Shown here: one piece after another, positions 35,101 to 46,206 of the stretch
Layout of the letters: the number at the start of each line of letters is the position of its first letter
Numbering within the stretch: position 1 is the first letter of the stretch
Assembly: GCA_037176725.1 (NCBI GenBank)
Contig: JAZBRS010000044.1
Coordinates: 4,898,001-4,962,000, forward strand
From: Posidonia oceanica
Lineage: Eukaryota > Streptophyta > Magnoliopsida > Alismatales > Posidoniaceae
Direction of reading: 5' to 3'
Length of the DNA: 64,000 nt
Made by a program: the position numbers and the translations under genes
The notes under the pieces: model-generated
What the model was told of the DNA's origin: nothing
Database searches by the model: none
What the model saw: the letters and a program-made list of their open reading frames with translations, nothing else

Positions 35101-35999
35101 CTCGAGCGGGAAATGACGCAGGACGTAGCCTGCCTCCCTCGAGCTAGGCGCGAAGTTCGGCCAGAACTGGGGCCACTCCCGTATCTACTTCAGGCGGAGG
35201 TAATAGGATGAGCGAGTTACCTTGGGGGCCTTCCACCCTAGCAGTTGCGGCACCTTGGAGAATCCTTACACCGCCTTTCCAGCAATGGGCTCACCACCAA
35301 AGCCTAGTCCAGTCAGCAGAGCCCGGTGGTCAGGCAGAATAGTCATTTCCTCGTATGAGAAATGGAATGTGTGGGTCTCGTGCCGCCATCGCTCAGAAGA
35401 ACTAATAGTGGCCGTGGATCGCCGAAATCTGGAGAAAGCTCCTGAAAGGACTCTGGTGTAGTAGGAAGTCCTAAAAGAACTGGGGCAAGCGTCGAAAGTG
35501 TGCCAACATGGGTGCCCAGCAGCACCACATCACCCGCCCCACCATACTGCCCTAGCAAAACAGCAAATGTAGAAATTAGCAACCTAACTTGGGCTCAGAA
35601 TTGATGGGCTACTAGCAGATAGAAGTAAGCTTACCACGAAGTCGTCCCAGTCGTAGATGTGCTCCCCGCTGAGCAAACGACCACTGTAGTTTCCAACTTC
35701 CTGCCAAAGATGAAGCTAGAGTCAGATCTCATTTAACAGTACAGAAACAGAAACGGCAGAAATAGATGCAATAGTTAAAGCTTACCTCTCGGAGAACCTC
35801 CGGCACGAGGCTACCCGAACTCTCACGCGAACCCCGCGAGCTTGAAGCACCGTGGGACACCGTCAAACTCGAGGCTCCCCAGCTCCAGGATTGCAAGCTC
35901 GAGCCAATCCCGCTCACCAAATGGGAGCCCGTGCTAACATACTCCGAGTCAAACTATCAGAATAAAATCACAGTCAAGGCACAGAAGCAAAGAAGCAGC

Positions 36000-37691
36000 T
36001 GTAGATATCCTATTTTCACATTTCTGAGAGTTCATAGAGGATAGGAACCTTTGAGGCACCCCAAGTCACATAACTAAGACTTAATAACACATTTTCTGGA
36101 TTTTTCATGATTTGCTTAAAAACAATGCTTAATCTTACTTAGCTTAAGATCGTTAGTTGTAGCAGAGCTAACACACTCAGACTAGTGGCAAGTTCGAGTA
36201 CCTTGAGTACCCATTATTCCTACTCAAATTAGTGGCAGATTTGAGTTAAAGAAGGTGTTTTTACGATTTCATGGAATCTCTGAAGTTTTCCGGGCCTTTA
36301 TCATGTTTCTCTGAATCAACATAAAAGACAGGGTTAAAAATGCAAAAAGACTAGCTAGTTGCCTCCCAAAGCGGCGACATAGCCAGGCACCATTCAAAGT
36401 GGCGACTGGACTATGTAGGCGCCAAAGAGACAGGCGACTAGCATCCTACCACTCTCTCCAGCTTAATATCAATATCCTGGGCATTAATATAACATACGGG
36501 AGTTTGATAAACTATTATAACATTTTTCTCGTAAATTATCGATATTTCTATGATTTTCTAACATTTAATATATGATATAACACATATATCATATAAAATA
36601 AATAATTAAAGAACAATCTAGAAAATCCTAGGTGGCATCTTGATTTTGACACATTTTTAATGAGCTAAACCACCCCCTCAAAATCAGAAACGCACCTAAA
36701 ATTTGGCCTGGAATGATGCAACAGCTAGGCACCAGTTTGAGTGGCGACTAGCTGACGTGAACTCTGGTTGACCTGGTCTTGCAAGAGCAGTTGAAACTCA
36801 GGCGCCATCAATGACGGTGACTAGCTTATTTGGATTCTGTTTGACCCGGTCTTGCAGGAGTCAGTTGAGGTTTAGGCACCGTGACTAACAGCAACTTGCC
36901 TACGTGGACTCCTCCTTTGACTCGATCAGCAGACCTCCACGTCATTTCCATGTCATTTGCGGGAGATATTTGTGCTTGTCGCCGGTATATTCGGTGACTT
37001 GCAATAAATATCTTTTCTCTTCTAGAAACTTCCTAGATCTGATCCACCTGTATCCCATGTATCTATAAATAGACCCCGTGAATCAATGCTCAAGGGGAAG
37101 CAAATTAAAAGGAGAAAAGTGTTAGAGAGAGAAGAAAAAGAGAGAGCAATATCCCTAGATCTTGAGAGAAACCCTAGCCTCCACTCTCAATCTAGAAACC
37201 CAAGATCCCAAATATCACCATATCCCACCTTAGATCCCAGAGATCTCAAGCATAGCCGGAGCTCCAATCGTGCCTCCACTTCCTCACTCCACGCCATAGA
37301 GCACAAGAGTGAAGGGAGTATCTTCTTCCAATCTACTTTTTTATTTCATTATTGCATTCCTTAAATAGGACCCATAGCATATGCATGCGGGGAACCACCC
37401 CTGGTTAGTATTAGATCTATTTGTTTATATTATTCTCTGCTTTTTCTATTATTATTTACTACACCCAGACTTACCCAGATCTATTTATTTGTTTTGAAGG
37501 AAAGGAACACGCTCACATTGCACGAGGACGCCGCTGGATGACATCTTGCAGTTGATCCAGTGAGCCGACTACCCACATCCTCCACATCTCCCCCCAGACG
37601 TCTTGTCAGCCCATCGATGAGTGGTGATCACACCAAGTTGTCGACGTCGTGGAAGCGCCGACTACTTCATCTACACACCCCCAAATCCACA
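36000..37691 (+). mobile_element. LTR D of the D/E family
   Basis: It starts TGTAGATATCC and follows LTR E (54096-55914) along its length, ending near …CCCCAAATCCACA. Both have a TATA box about 1.1-1.2 kb in, an AGAGAGA-rich leader and the motif CATATGCATGCGGGGAACC. The left flank is the 5' part of the PMD gene. No primer binding site or clear target duplication is visible on the right (37692-37749 is unassigned), so I cannot say whether it is a solo LTR or a truncated element. The exact right end is uncertain by some 10 bp. Confidence 0.7.
37061..37071 (+). promoter_or_regulatory. TATA box of LTR D
   Basis: ATCTATAAATA in the expected U3 position, about 1.06 kb after the LTR start. LTR E has CTCTATAAAAA at the corresponding place. 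Confidence 0.7.
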
Positions 37692-37749
37692 TCCACAGAA
37701 ACTGGCAATATGGTGGGACAGGCTTTAGCCAACCCTCTGTGCTACGTGA

Positions 37750-40130
37750 TGTGACCGAAACCTCGGGAGGGGCTTCCCGGCGACCTTCGGGCACCCGCGG
37801 CCAGGAGTTCGCACGCGCTGAACGTCGATTCGAGGGATCACAGAACATGTGGGTGGATCCGAGGATGGATACTTGACTCGAAAACACCGAAACAATGGGA
37901 AAATGGCATAAAGATAAAAGACAGAAAGAAAAAAGGGAGTCGCCACCTAGTTTATTAAATTCGGAAAGACGAGGAAAACCGAAAAAGAAAGGTAAGGAAA
38001 CATGCAATGCGATGCAAAAGAAAACATGTAATCCGACCCAAAAGGATGTGACACGAAGTCGATGCGGTCCAGAGAAAGGGTAAGGACTCCCGTTACGCAT
38101 GGGGAAGGTATTAGGTACCCCCAACACATCCGAAGGAGTCGGTCTTCTTGGGCCAAATCCGTTCTCAATAGCCAATGTAGGCGAATCATGCCAATTAATG
38201 TATGCTCGAGGAGCAAGATGTAGGGATGCTATGTTATGACTTTTGAAGATATGCAAAACACTAGTAAATAGGATCTAGATAAAGATGATGCGATTTAAAA
38301 CATGAAAATTGAGCTCAAGCACGCTACCAGTGTTCTAGCATTGAACTGGGCACTCGCGCCAATACGACGTGCTGGAAGCATCCGCTTGGGATGTCTGCAC
38401 AGTCATCGCGCCGATAGTTCAAATGAACTCCAAGTATTAATCATCATCGCTCTATGCATGTATTCGGAAATCAAAACATCAGAAATCATGCAGAGCTATT
38501 AAAACAAGTAAGGCAAGGGAGCAGGAGCAAACTAAACAAATAAATAGTGAGTAAACAGAGAAACATGACTCTGTATACAATCTGTTCTGGACTCAGGTTG
38601 CGCGCTTGAGAGACACGCCGGATCTAGACGCACTACCCATGCGCTCAGAAGTCACGTGGATGCATTGCGTTAGATCATGCCGCTCACAGTGTGCGTTCCG
38701 AGAATCACAGAGAGATCCATGAGTTCAAAGCACAAATAAACTTGGCATACAAGAGTAAAAACCAAGTAAACGGAGATTATGGAAGCCAAAATAGAATGTA
38801 AAGCAATTATAAGAAGTAAAGGGACAAAAAGCAACTCGGCTGTAAGTCTGCCCTAATTTCAAGCTACATGCCAATGAGATGTGCTGGATGAGTATGCTTG
38901 ATAAACGTGCTCAGAAGTCACGCTGTATCAGTGCGTTACCTCCAGCCGCTCGTCTTGTTCGCGTCAGGAAACGCAGACAAACCGTAGCTTTGTCACAGAA
39001 TTGCGGATCGAAACCAAATGGAATGAGGCAAATAACAATCTAGGAAGCTAAAGCGACATCAAAGCAATACTGGAAACAAAAGCAATGCAAGAAAACAAGT
39101 GCATGATTGCCTCCCCATCTCCCTTGCGCGACGCAAGTAGATGTTGGGTTCCGCCGGCCATGGAGGCTGGGGAAGCCCAACCAGGGCGTTCGCGACTTAC
39201 GTCGGGGATGCAGGAGGACTGTAGGGACCCTCATGATGCAATGCAGGAGAAAAACACGAAAGCAATGCCTCTCCCCTTGCCGTTCCCACTTGCCAACTTC
39301 GTCCACCATGGCAGAGGTGGTCGGCCACAGATGCGGCCGGAGAAGCAATGCCCCCTCTGCTCGGGAAAACTGTAGAGAGGCCTCTAACTTTTGCGGGAAA
39401 GCCAAAATCACCACCAGTATTCGGTAGAGCAGCAGTCGCACCTAACGTGGACGCACAAGGTGCTCATCAGCACTCGTCGCTACGACAGCAGAGCAGCAAA
39501 ATGGGTCAGAATTGCAAAATTCCCTGCAAGTTCTTGAAATTGCAAATATGCCACTAACTTTTGTAGAAATCCAAATCTGCCTCAAAATTTGACAGAGACT
39601 CAGTTGAGCCCCTCATAATCATGAGGATGCCCCCACAAGACATGGCCAGGCTATAGAAACTAGGAACAGCCGCTAGGGATCGCAGCAAGGGGAAAATTGC
39701 AGAAAATCCCCTACAGTTTATCAGAACACCCGAATTGATGTCGAAGCCTCCCAGAATGCTTCCAGGCAAAGGACCCAACCACGGCACCCAGTCAATCCCC
39801 AGGTCAGGCAGAATCGCCATGCACCCTCAGCCAGGAAATTTACACTGAAGCCCTAGTCGTTCTGCGGAACTGTAGAGCACCCTTCAGCACTCACCGCAGA
39901 CATGCACACAAAGTGCCCCTCAGCCTGATACACCCTTCAGAGCATGACACAACCAAGCCGAAGCATAGAGACCCCCGTAGCTGGGTAAATTGCGTGAACA
40001 CCCCAGCAGTCTGGCACAATTGCATATATGCCCATATCAGAGCAGAAGCCATAGGCTGCCCCTCAGAGCGATGCAGTTGCAGATTGGTGGTTCAACGCCT
40101 CGGAGCGCATCCGCTACCCAGATCCTTTCT
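37750..40130 (-). mobile_element. LTR fragment F, Tat type, minus strand
   Basis: On the minus strand the U5 end is at 37750 (…CGGTCACA). The U5 box is clear: GGTACCTAATACC… (rev. comp. near 38083-38120), AATAAA (37951-37956) and TAGGTGGCGACTCC (37936-37949). Towards higher coordinates the sequence is LTR-like but anonymous and fades near 40130 without a TGTAGACACC start. I therefore call it truncated at its U3 end. No primer binding site follows 37750. Confidence 0.6.
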
Positions 40131-40213
40131 TCCGGGCTGACACCCTTAACTGTCACGGGATCGTCTGTGGGCCTCTGCCATGCCTTCGGGCTTTGGTACT
40201 CCCATTATCTCCA

Positions 40214-41105
40214 CGGTCGATAAGTCCGAAACTTATCACGTCAAGCCCTCTTTGTGGTCGATAAGTTCGAAACTTACCGCATCACTCCTTTTGCGGTCAA
40301 TAAGTCCGAAACTTATCCTTTTGCGGTTGATAAGTCCGAAACTTATCCTTTCCGGTCGAGAAGTCCGAAACTTATCATATCATCCTCTTTGCGGTCGATA
40401 AGTCCGAAACTTATCATTTCCTGTCGATAAGTCCGAAACTTATCATATCATCCTTTTGCAGTCGATAAGTCCGAAACTTATCATATCATCCTCTTTGCGG
40501 TCGATAAGTCCGACATTTATCATTTCCGGTTGATAAGTCCGAAACTTATCATATCATCCTTTTGCGGTCGATAAGTCCAAAACTTATCATATCATCCTCT
40601 TTGCGGTCGATAAGTCCAAAACTTATCCTTTTCGGTTGATAAGTCTAAAACTTATCATATCATCCTTTTGCGGTCGATAAGTTCGAAACTTATCATATCA
40701 TCCTTTTGCGGTCGGTAATTCCAAAACTTGTCCTTTTACGGTCGACAAGTCCGAAACTTATCATATCATCCTTGTTGCAGTCGCTAAATCCAAAACTTAT
40801 CATTTCCGGTTGGTAAGTCCGAAACTTATCATATCATCCTCTTTGCGGTCGATAAGTCCGAAACTTATCCTTTCCGGTCGATAAGTCCAAAACTTATCAT
40901 ATCATCCTTTTGCGGTCGATAGGTCCGAAACTTATCATATCATCCTTTAGCGGTCGATAAGTCCCAAACTTGTCCTTTCAGGTTGATAAGTCTGAAACTT
41001 ATCATATCAACCTTTTGCGGTCGATAAGTCTGAAACTTATCCTTCCAGTCGATAAGTCTGAAACTTATCATATCATCCCTCCTGGTCGGTAAGTTCGAAA
41101 CTTAC
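40214..41105 (+). repeat. Hairpin-forming tandem repeat, about 26 units
   Basis: The core unit is CGATAAGTCCGAAACTTATC, a 7-bp inverted repeat (GATAAGT / ACTTATC) around a CCGAA loop. Spacers alternate between about 8 bp (CTTTTCGGT-like) and about 17 bp (ATATCATCCTTTTGCGGT), giving units of about 28 and 37 bp. Some copies have lost one arm by single changes (for example near 40513 and 40728). No reading frame is conserved across units. It lies in the 3' region of P. Confidence 0.9.
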
Positions 41106-41648
41106 CAGGTCTAGCCTTTCGCGCGACTTCGTAACGGATGGATGGAGTCCCGCCTGCTTATTTTCTCGTGCCGGACAGATGAGAACAAGCTATCCTTGCG
41201 CGCGACTTCGTATCGAATAGACGAAGTCCCGCCTGTTTGCCTCCTCACTCCAGGCGAACGAGGACAGGCCCCTTTTTCTTCCTTTTGCGCGGCTTCACTC
41301 CAGGCAGACGAAGCCCTGTTTGCTTTGGTTCCTTCTTTCGGGCGGTCAAGGACCATGTTGTCCCTTTTCCTTTCAGGCTGGCAGTCCTAACTACTCGGTT
41401 GACACCCGTCATATTGTCTAGCCTTTCATTTTCAAGCTGGCAGCCCAAACTGCCTGGGTGACATCTGTCAAACTGTCTAGCTCTTTTTTCGATGCTAGGA
41501 ACGTTTAAACCTCCCCTAGTATCATCTTCCTGATACCAGGGGCATCTTTTTCGCCGCCTTTGGTATCGTGCTCTTTTTCTTGTGCGGGCTGCTAGCCCAA
41601 ACTACTCGGACGGCATCCATCATAATGTCTGGCGCTTTTCTTTTCCTT
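41106..41648 (+). repeat. Further short inverted repeats in the P 3' region
   Basis: Two related blocks carry the REP-like sequence CGCGCGACTTCGTA…AGTCCCGCCTG (about 41120 and 41200). In the second, GACTTCGT (41204-41211) and ACGAAGTC (41221-41228) are a perfect 8-bp inverted repeat. At 41514-41543 a 12-bp stem with one mismatch is formed by CCCCTAGTATCA and TGATACCAGGGG. The sequences differ from the GATAAGT family but have the same design. Confidence 0.75.
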
Positions 41649-41899
41649 GGGCCGATAACCCAAACTATCCGGTGATGAGTCCGTCAAACTCCTCGGGCCG
41701 ATAACCCAAACTATCCAATGATGAATCCGTCAAACTCCTCGGGCCGTGTTGACACCCCATTTTGACACTTGTGTTGGTGGTTTTCTCCAGAAATGGGCCC
41801 AATTCAGTCCACACCCATTTTCCAACAATTTCGGCCCACAACCACTGCAAAACCATAGAAAACCCACAACCTTCAACTCACAAAATCCCACACAAGCCC

Positions 41900-42170
41900 A
41901 AATCCAAAGCCCAAGCCTTTTTTCCTTTTCTTTTTCTTCTCCTTCTTCTTCTTTTTTCTTTCTTTCTTCCTTCAATCTAAGCCCAGCCCATTCTCCTTTT
42001 TCTTTCTTATTCCTCTTCACACCAATCCCACACAAAATCCCACCAGCCCAAGCCTTTTTTTTCCTTTTTTCTCTTTTCTTTTTCTTCTTCTTCTTCTTCT
42101 TTTTTTTTTTCTTTCTTTCTTCTTTCTCATCCCAGCCCATTTCTTTTTTCTTTTTTTCTTTCTCTCATCA
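41900..42170 (+). repeat. Polypyrimidine tract of LTR G
   Basis: CTT/TTC-rich for about 270 bp, matching the tract of LTR C at the same distance from the LTR start. Confidence 0.8.
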
Positions 42171-43554
42171 AGCCCAAGCCCACGACCAACACAGCTTCCC
42201 CCCTTTTCTTTCCCCCCTCTTTCAAACCCCCTGCAGCTACACTCACCCCCACGACACTAACTCCACGTCCCGTCCCCAGCCTGCCATGGTGACTCTCATG
42301 TCCCCGGCCTACCACAACTACACCTACCATACCCTGCCATCTTCTGTGGCCGGCGAACAAAAGGAAAACCCACAGCCAATCCACAGTGGCAGCACCATAC
42401 ACTTCCTTCAGCAACCGCAACCCATTTTTCTTTCCAGCAACTGCAACCCAATTACAGCCATTGCAACCGTCACCCCATCCACAACACAGCCGCACACAGC
42501 AACAAGAACCCAACAGCCACTACAACCCAAAAAAACTCCACGCTCCACTCCATTCATTCACAGCTACTGCAACCATTTCCCACTCCAGCCAAACCCACCG
42601 GAGGAACCAAAAACACACAGAGAGAGAGCCACGGTGAGAAAAGGAGGAGAGAATTCGCAGTTCTACAATGGGAGACCCATTTTTTTCAAACTCAGAGAAT
42701 TGAGAGGGAGAGGGAGAGGGAGAATTAAGACCTCCCAGAGCACCGAAGAACGTCGAGAGACTCGACCCAATCGCGCCGAGCAGCCACCATCACCTCCAGC
42801 TCCTCCTCCACCTACGACGTCGCCGACCGAACCCACTCGACGTCGGCAGTCTCATCCACGCGTCGACTCAGGTAACTAATTCCTCCCAGAGCTTCGTAGT
42901 GGTCTTCCTTTGCTTATTTGGCCCTTTTTTGCACGTGTCGAGTCGTGTATCTCTCTCCCCTTCTTGCTGTCTTCTTCTTCTTCTCCGGCAACGATTGTCG
43001 ACAGCAACTGCTTTGCGCCGCACCAGACAGCCTCACCGCCTCTAGATCCGTCCCAAGCAACCTCCAGACATCAAGCAAGTCATCTGAGCTCCGCCCGTGC
43101 CCCGCCGTGGCCTCCAGCACTACCGTCGGTCAGAGCGACGACTGTCGTGACCCACCGACGTCGAGGGAGCATCCTGTGCGTCGTCACAGCCCGGTGAGGC
43201 CTCCCTCACCCTCAGATTTCTTTCCTCTTGCTTCCTGGCTCCTCCTCCTGGCCTAAACCCCCTTGGATCGCCGGCTCAGTCGTCTCCTCCAACTCCGGCG
43301 ATCTTCGACGCAGCTCTGGTGACCGACTGCCCCTCTCACCACGCCTGCACCCGCCGTTCCTCCACTTGCCGAGCGCCGCCGGACCTTCCCCGAGCTCACC
43401 GCGCCGTCGCTTGGGCCGAAGGCAGCCTCTAACAGGCTGTCGGTCACTATCGCCGGCAGCTCGCTCGCCGGTCGTTCAAGATCATTGTTGCATTAAGTTA
43501 TTTAAGCTTTTGATTTTTTAAACCTTATTACATTGAAATTAAGTCTAGCATTTA

Positions 43555-44100
43555 GTTTATTTGCATTTAGGTCCTGCATGCATTCAAAAATCATTTAATT
43601 TCATTTAGAAATCAAACTGCATTAAAATTAAGTCCTGCATCTTAGTTTATTTGCATGTAGGTCCTGCATTCATTTAGATTTCATTTAAATTGCATTTAAA
43701 ACTACTGTGCATTGCATTTAAGTCCAGCACTTAATTTATTTGCATATAGGTCCTGCATTCATTTAGCATTTCATTTAAATTGCATTAAAAACCATATTGC
43801 ATTAACATTAAGTCCTGCATTTAGTTTATTTGCATTTACGTCCTGCATGCATTTAGTTATCATTTAATTTCTTTTTTAAACCTTATTGCATTAACTTTAA
43901 GTCCTACAGTTTAATTTATTTGCATTTAGGTCCTACATGTATTTAGTTCTCATTTAATTTTATTTAAAAATCATATTGCATTGCATTTAAACCCTGCAGT
44001 TTAGTTTATTTGCATGTAGGTCCAGCATGCATTCATCTTTCATTTAATTTCATTTAGAAATCATATTGCATTAACATTTAGTCCAACAGTTTGTTTTAAT
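43555..44100 (+). repeat. 90-bp phased tandem repeat in LTR G
   Basis: TTTATTTGCATTTAGGTCCTGCAT-type blocks (shown here only by their TTGCAT core) start at 43561, 43651, 43740, 43830, 43920 and 44010. The period stays at 89-90 bp even though the sequence between cores is diverged. Confidence 0.85.
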
Positions 44101-45790
44101 TGCATGTTAGTCCAAATGTTAAACTGTTGCATGCTTTCATGTTTATCCTGCTTTGCAATTTAGTCCTACAGTTTACTTTTATTGCATGTTATTCCTAACT
44201 TCAAACTGTTGCATGCTTTCATGTTTATTTTTCATTGCATATAAGTCTAGCATGTTTCCTATATTGCATGTAAGTCCAATCTTTAAACTGTTGCATGCAT
44301 TCTTTTAACTAATGTTGCATTTTACCCCTGCTTGCTTACTATATTGCATCATTAGTTTTTTATCGCACTTTAACTATATTGCATTGCATCTTTCCATGAC
44401 ATTGCACTTAGGTCCAGCAGTTTATCTATATTACATTTAGGTCCAATATTTGAACTGTTACCTGCATTGCACTCTCATGACATTGCATGTTGCCCCTTTG
44501 CACTTTTCCCAGCATCATTGGTTTCATAGCATGTAGAACCTTATTGCATTGCATGCACACATGGGCATATAGCATTTAGACCCCCAATTTGACCTTTAGT
44601 GCATCAATGGGTTTCATCAGACCCTTTGATCTATCTGGCTTGATCTCTGAATAACTTTTGATCAGATCGTTGAATCTTCATGATCTAATCATCTAGATCT
44701 TCCAGGTTGAATGATCTTTCATTCCAACATAAGTTTATTCAGATCATGCATCAAATCATCAAGTTATGCCCATTTGAGCCACTGCATATCATTCATTACC
44801 TTATAACTTGCATTACATACATTGTTTTCTCGATCTGTCTTCTCGAGCATGTAGATTAGGTTTTCTGCTTCTGTTTTGTTTCTCTTCGCATGCCACCTCC
44901 TTGCATTGCATGGTTTTCTGTTTCTGTTTTGTTTCCCTTTGCATGTCGCTATTCGCATTGCATGGTTTTATCCAACGTTTTGTTTCTCGTTTGCATTGCA
45001 TTTAAGGCGATGATGCTTACTATCTGGAGTTCTTACGAACCAGGGCACGCCTGATTCGGAACACTGGCAGCGTTGCTGAGCACATAGGCTGCACGTTTAA
45101 TTTCATTCACGCATCATGACATATTAAGCATGTAATTAAGCAAGTTAAAGCATTCATATCATGGCATAGCATCCCTCGCCCCTCAGGTGTACAGTTAGGG
45201 CAAGCATTGTCGACATTCCTGCATATGTGAGCGAGTTAAGCCTAGAAAGACCGATTCCAGGCGTGTCGGGGGTGCCTAACACCTTTCTCGTGCGTAACAG
45301 GAGTCCTTACCTTTCCCTTGGTCTGTAATGACCATTATGCCCTTATCCTAGTCACGAGTCATTTATTTTTGCATAGCATTGTACCCATTTGCATGTTTTC
45401 ATGCTTTTCTTCGATTTTCCTCGTCTCCCTATTTAATAGACTAGGAGGTGACTCCGAATTTTCTTTATCTTTGTTTTTCCGCCCTTTTCCGATGTTTTCG
45501 AGTCTAGTTTCCTTCTTCGGATCCATCCGCTAATAGTGGCCTTTCGTCGGTCGGTGCGCGTGAGCTTTGGCAGCGTGCATGGACCTGCCGATTTCCAAGG
45601 TTACTACAGGTCGATAACCCAAACTATCCGGTGGTGAGTCTGTCAAACTCCTTGGGCCAATAACCCAAACTATTCGGTGGTGAGTCCGTCAAACTCCTTG
45701 GGCCGATAACCCAAACTATCTGGTGGTGAGTCCGTCAAACTCCTTGGGCCGATAACCCAAACTATCCGATGTTGAGTCCGTCAACTCACC

Positions 45791-46206
45791 AGTGATTACA
45801 TCATTTGGCATTGCATCAACACCAGCATGACATTGCATTGCATTTCTATCAATGCACAGCATCGCACATCTGCATGTGTCTCTAGCCGAGCATCAGCACG
45901 CACCAGTACCAGCAGCGCTTAGAGCCGTGCAGAGCTCGACGCACAGCATCAGCATCACCATTGCATCAATGCATTAGCATTGCGCGGACCTGCACACATC
46001 CTCAGCGGAGTTCAATGCACATGAGCATTAGCATTGCTACCATATCACTCGCATTTGCATCACGGCAGCGAGCCATGACTTTTGGTGTATCCGCCGGATA
46101 AATGGCTCACGCCAACAGCTAACTCTCCCATCGACTCTTGGTGGGGTGTCTTGTCAACCCTGAGCAGCAACCTTGATTCCCTCGACCTCGCTCAGGGAGG
46201 GGCATC
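45791..46206 (+). other. P 3' untranslated end with purine tract
   Basis: GCATTGCATCA-rich non-coding sequence is followed at 46196-46206 by GGGAGGGGCATC-like purine sequence. That is the same motif that precedes LTR E (GGAGGGGCATC). I read it as the polypurine tract of P, which makes LTR H its 3' LTR. Confidence 0.55.

Larger units (their letters stand above)
26575..35933 (-). pseudogene. Antisense plant mobile domain (PMD) gene of element P, multi-exon, split by LTR B
   Basis: The minus-strand exons I can place are 35933-35786, 35700-35635, about 35560-34909, then 34815-34792 continued across LTR B as 27742-27597, then 27508-27125, 27048-26998, 26918-26892 (27 nt) and 26813-26575 with stop TAG at 26577-26575. 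Introns have GT/AG ends, except 27596-27509, which starts GC. Diagnostic PMD sequence includes RWRHETHTFHFSYEEMTILP, GYCVHADWLMYIADVDQLGW and YDWGGASYAYLHCGLDEVV, then FFRLRPKLLSLPRQWCES and an acidic C-terminus DVDSDEEDD. PMD proteins (MAIN/MAIL1 group) occur both as host genes and inside retroelements. Premature stops are mainly TAG (35185, 34812, 27368, 27212, 27176), and one frame change lies near 35410. The 5' end is cut by LTR D at 36000. It is dead as it stands. Confidence 0.8.
41747..45608 (+). mobile_element. Solo LTR G, Tat type, inserted in the 46-bp repeat array
   Basis: Ends are TGTTGACACCCCATTTTGAC and …GGTTACTACA. Flanks GGCCG (41742-41746) and GGTCG (45609-45613) are a 5-bp duplication with one C-to-T change. 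At 3862 bp it is collinear with LTR C: polypyrimidine tract, CACCGGAGGAACC block, 90-bp repeats, and U5 box (GGGTGCCTAACACC from about 45270; CTAGGAGGTGACTCC 45441-45455). A long open frame across 41746-42879 is low-complexity and not a gene. Confidence 0.93.
41649..45790 (+). repeat. 46-bp tandem repeat array, split by solo LTR G
   Basis: The unit GGGCCGATAACCCAAACTAT… ends with GTCCGTCAAACTCCTT. Units start near 41649, 41695 and 41741, and, after LTR G, near 45609, 45654, 45700 and 45746. The period is 46 bp. LTR G sits exactly after GGGCCG of one unit, and the unit resumes after it. Confidence 0.9.

Noticed and set aside
40214..41105. CRISPR-like array
   Set aside because: Spacers are themselves repeats, units are hairpin-only and degenerate, and the context is a plant retrotransposon.
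41746..42879. 377-residue open frame on the plus strand
   Set aside because: It runs through a polypyrimidine tract and P/S/F-rich low-complexity sequence of solo LTR G. It has no domain and no conserved frame in the homologous LTR C.
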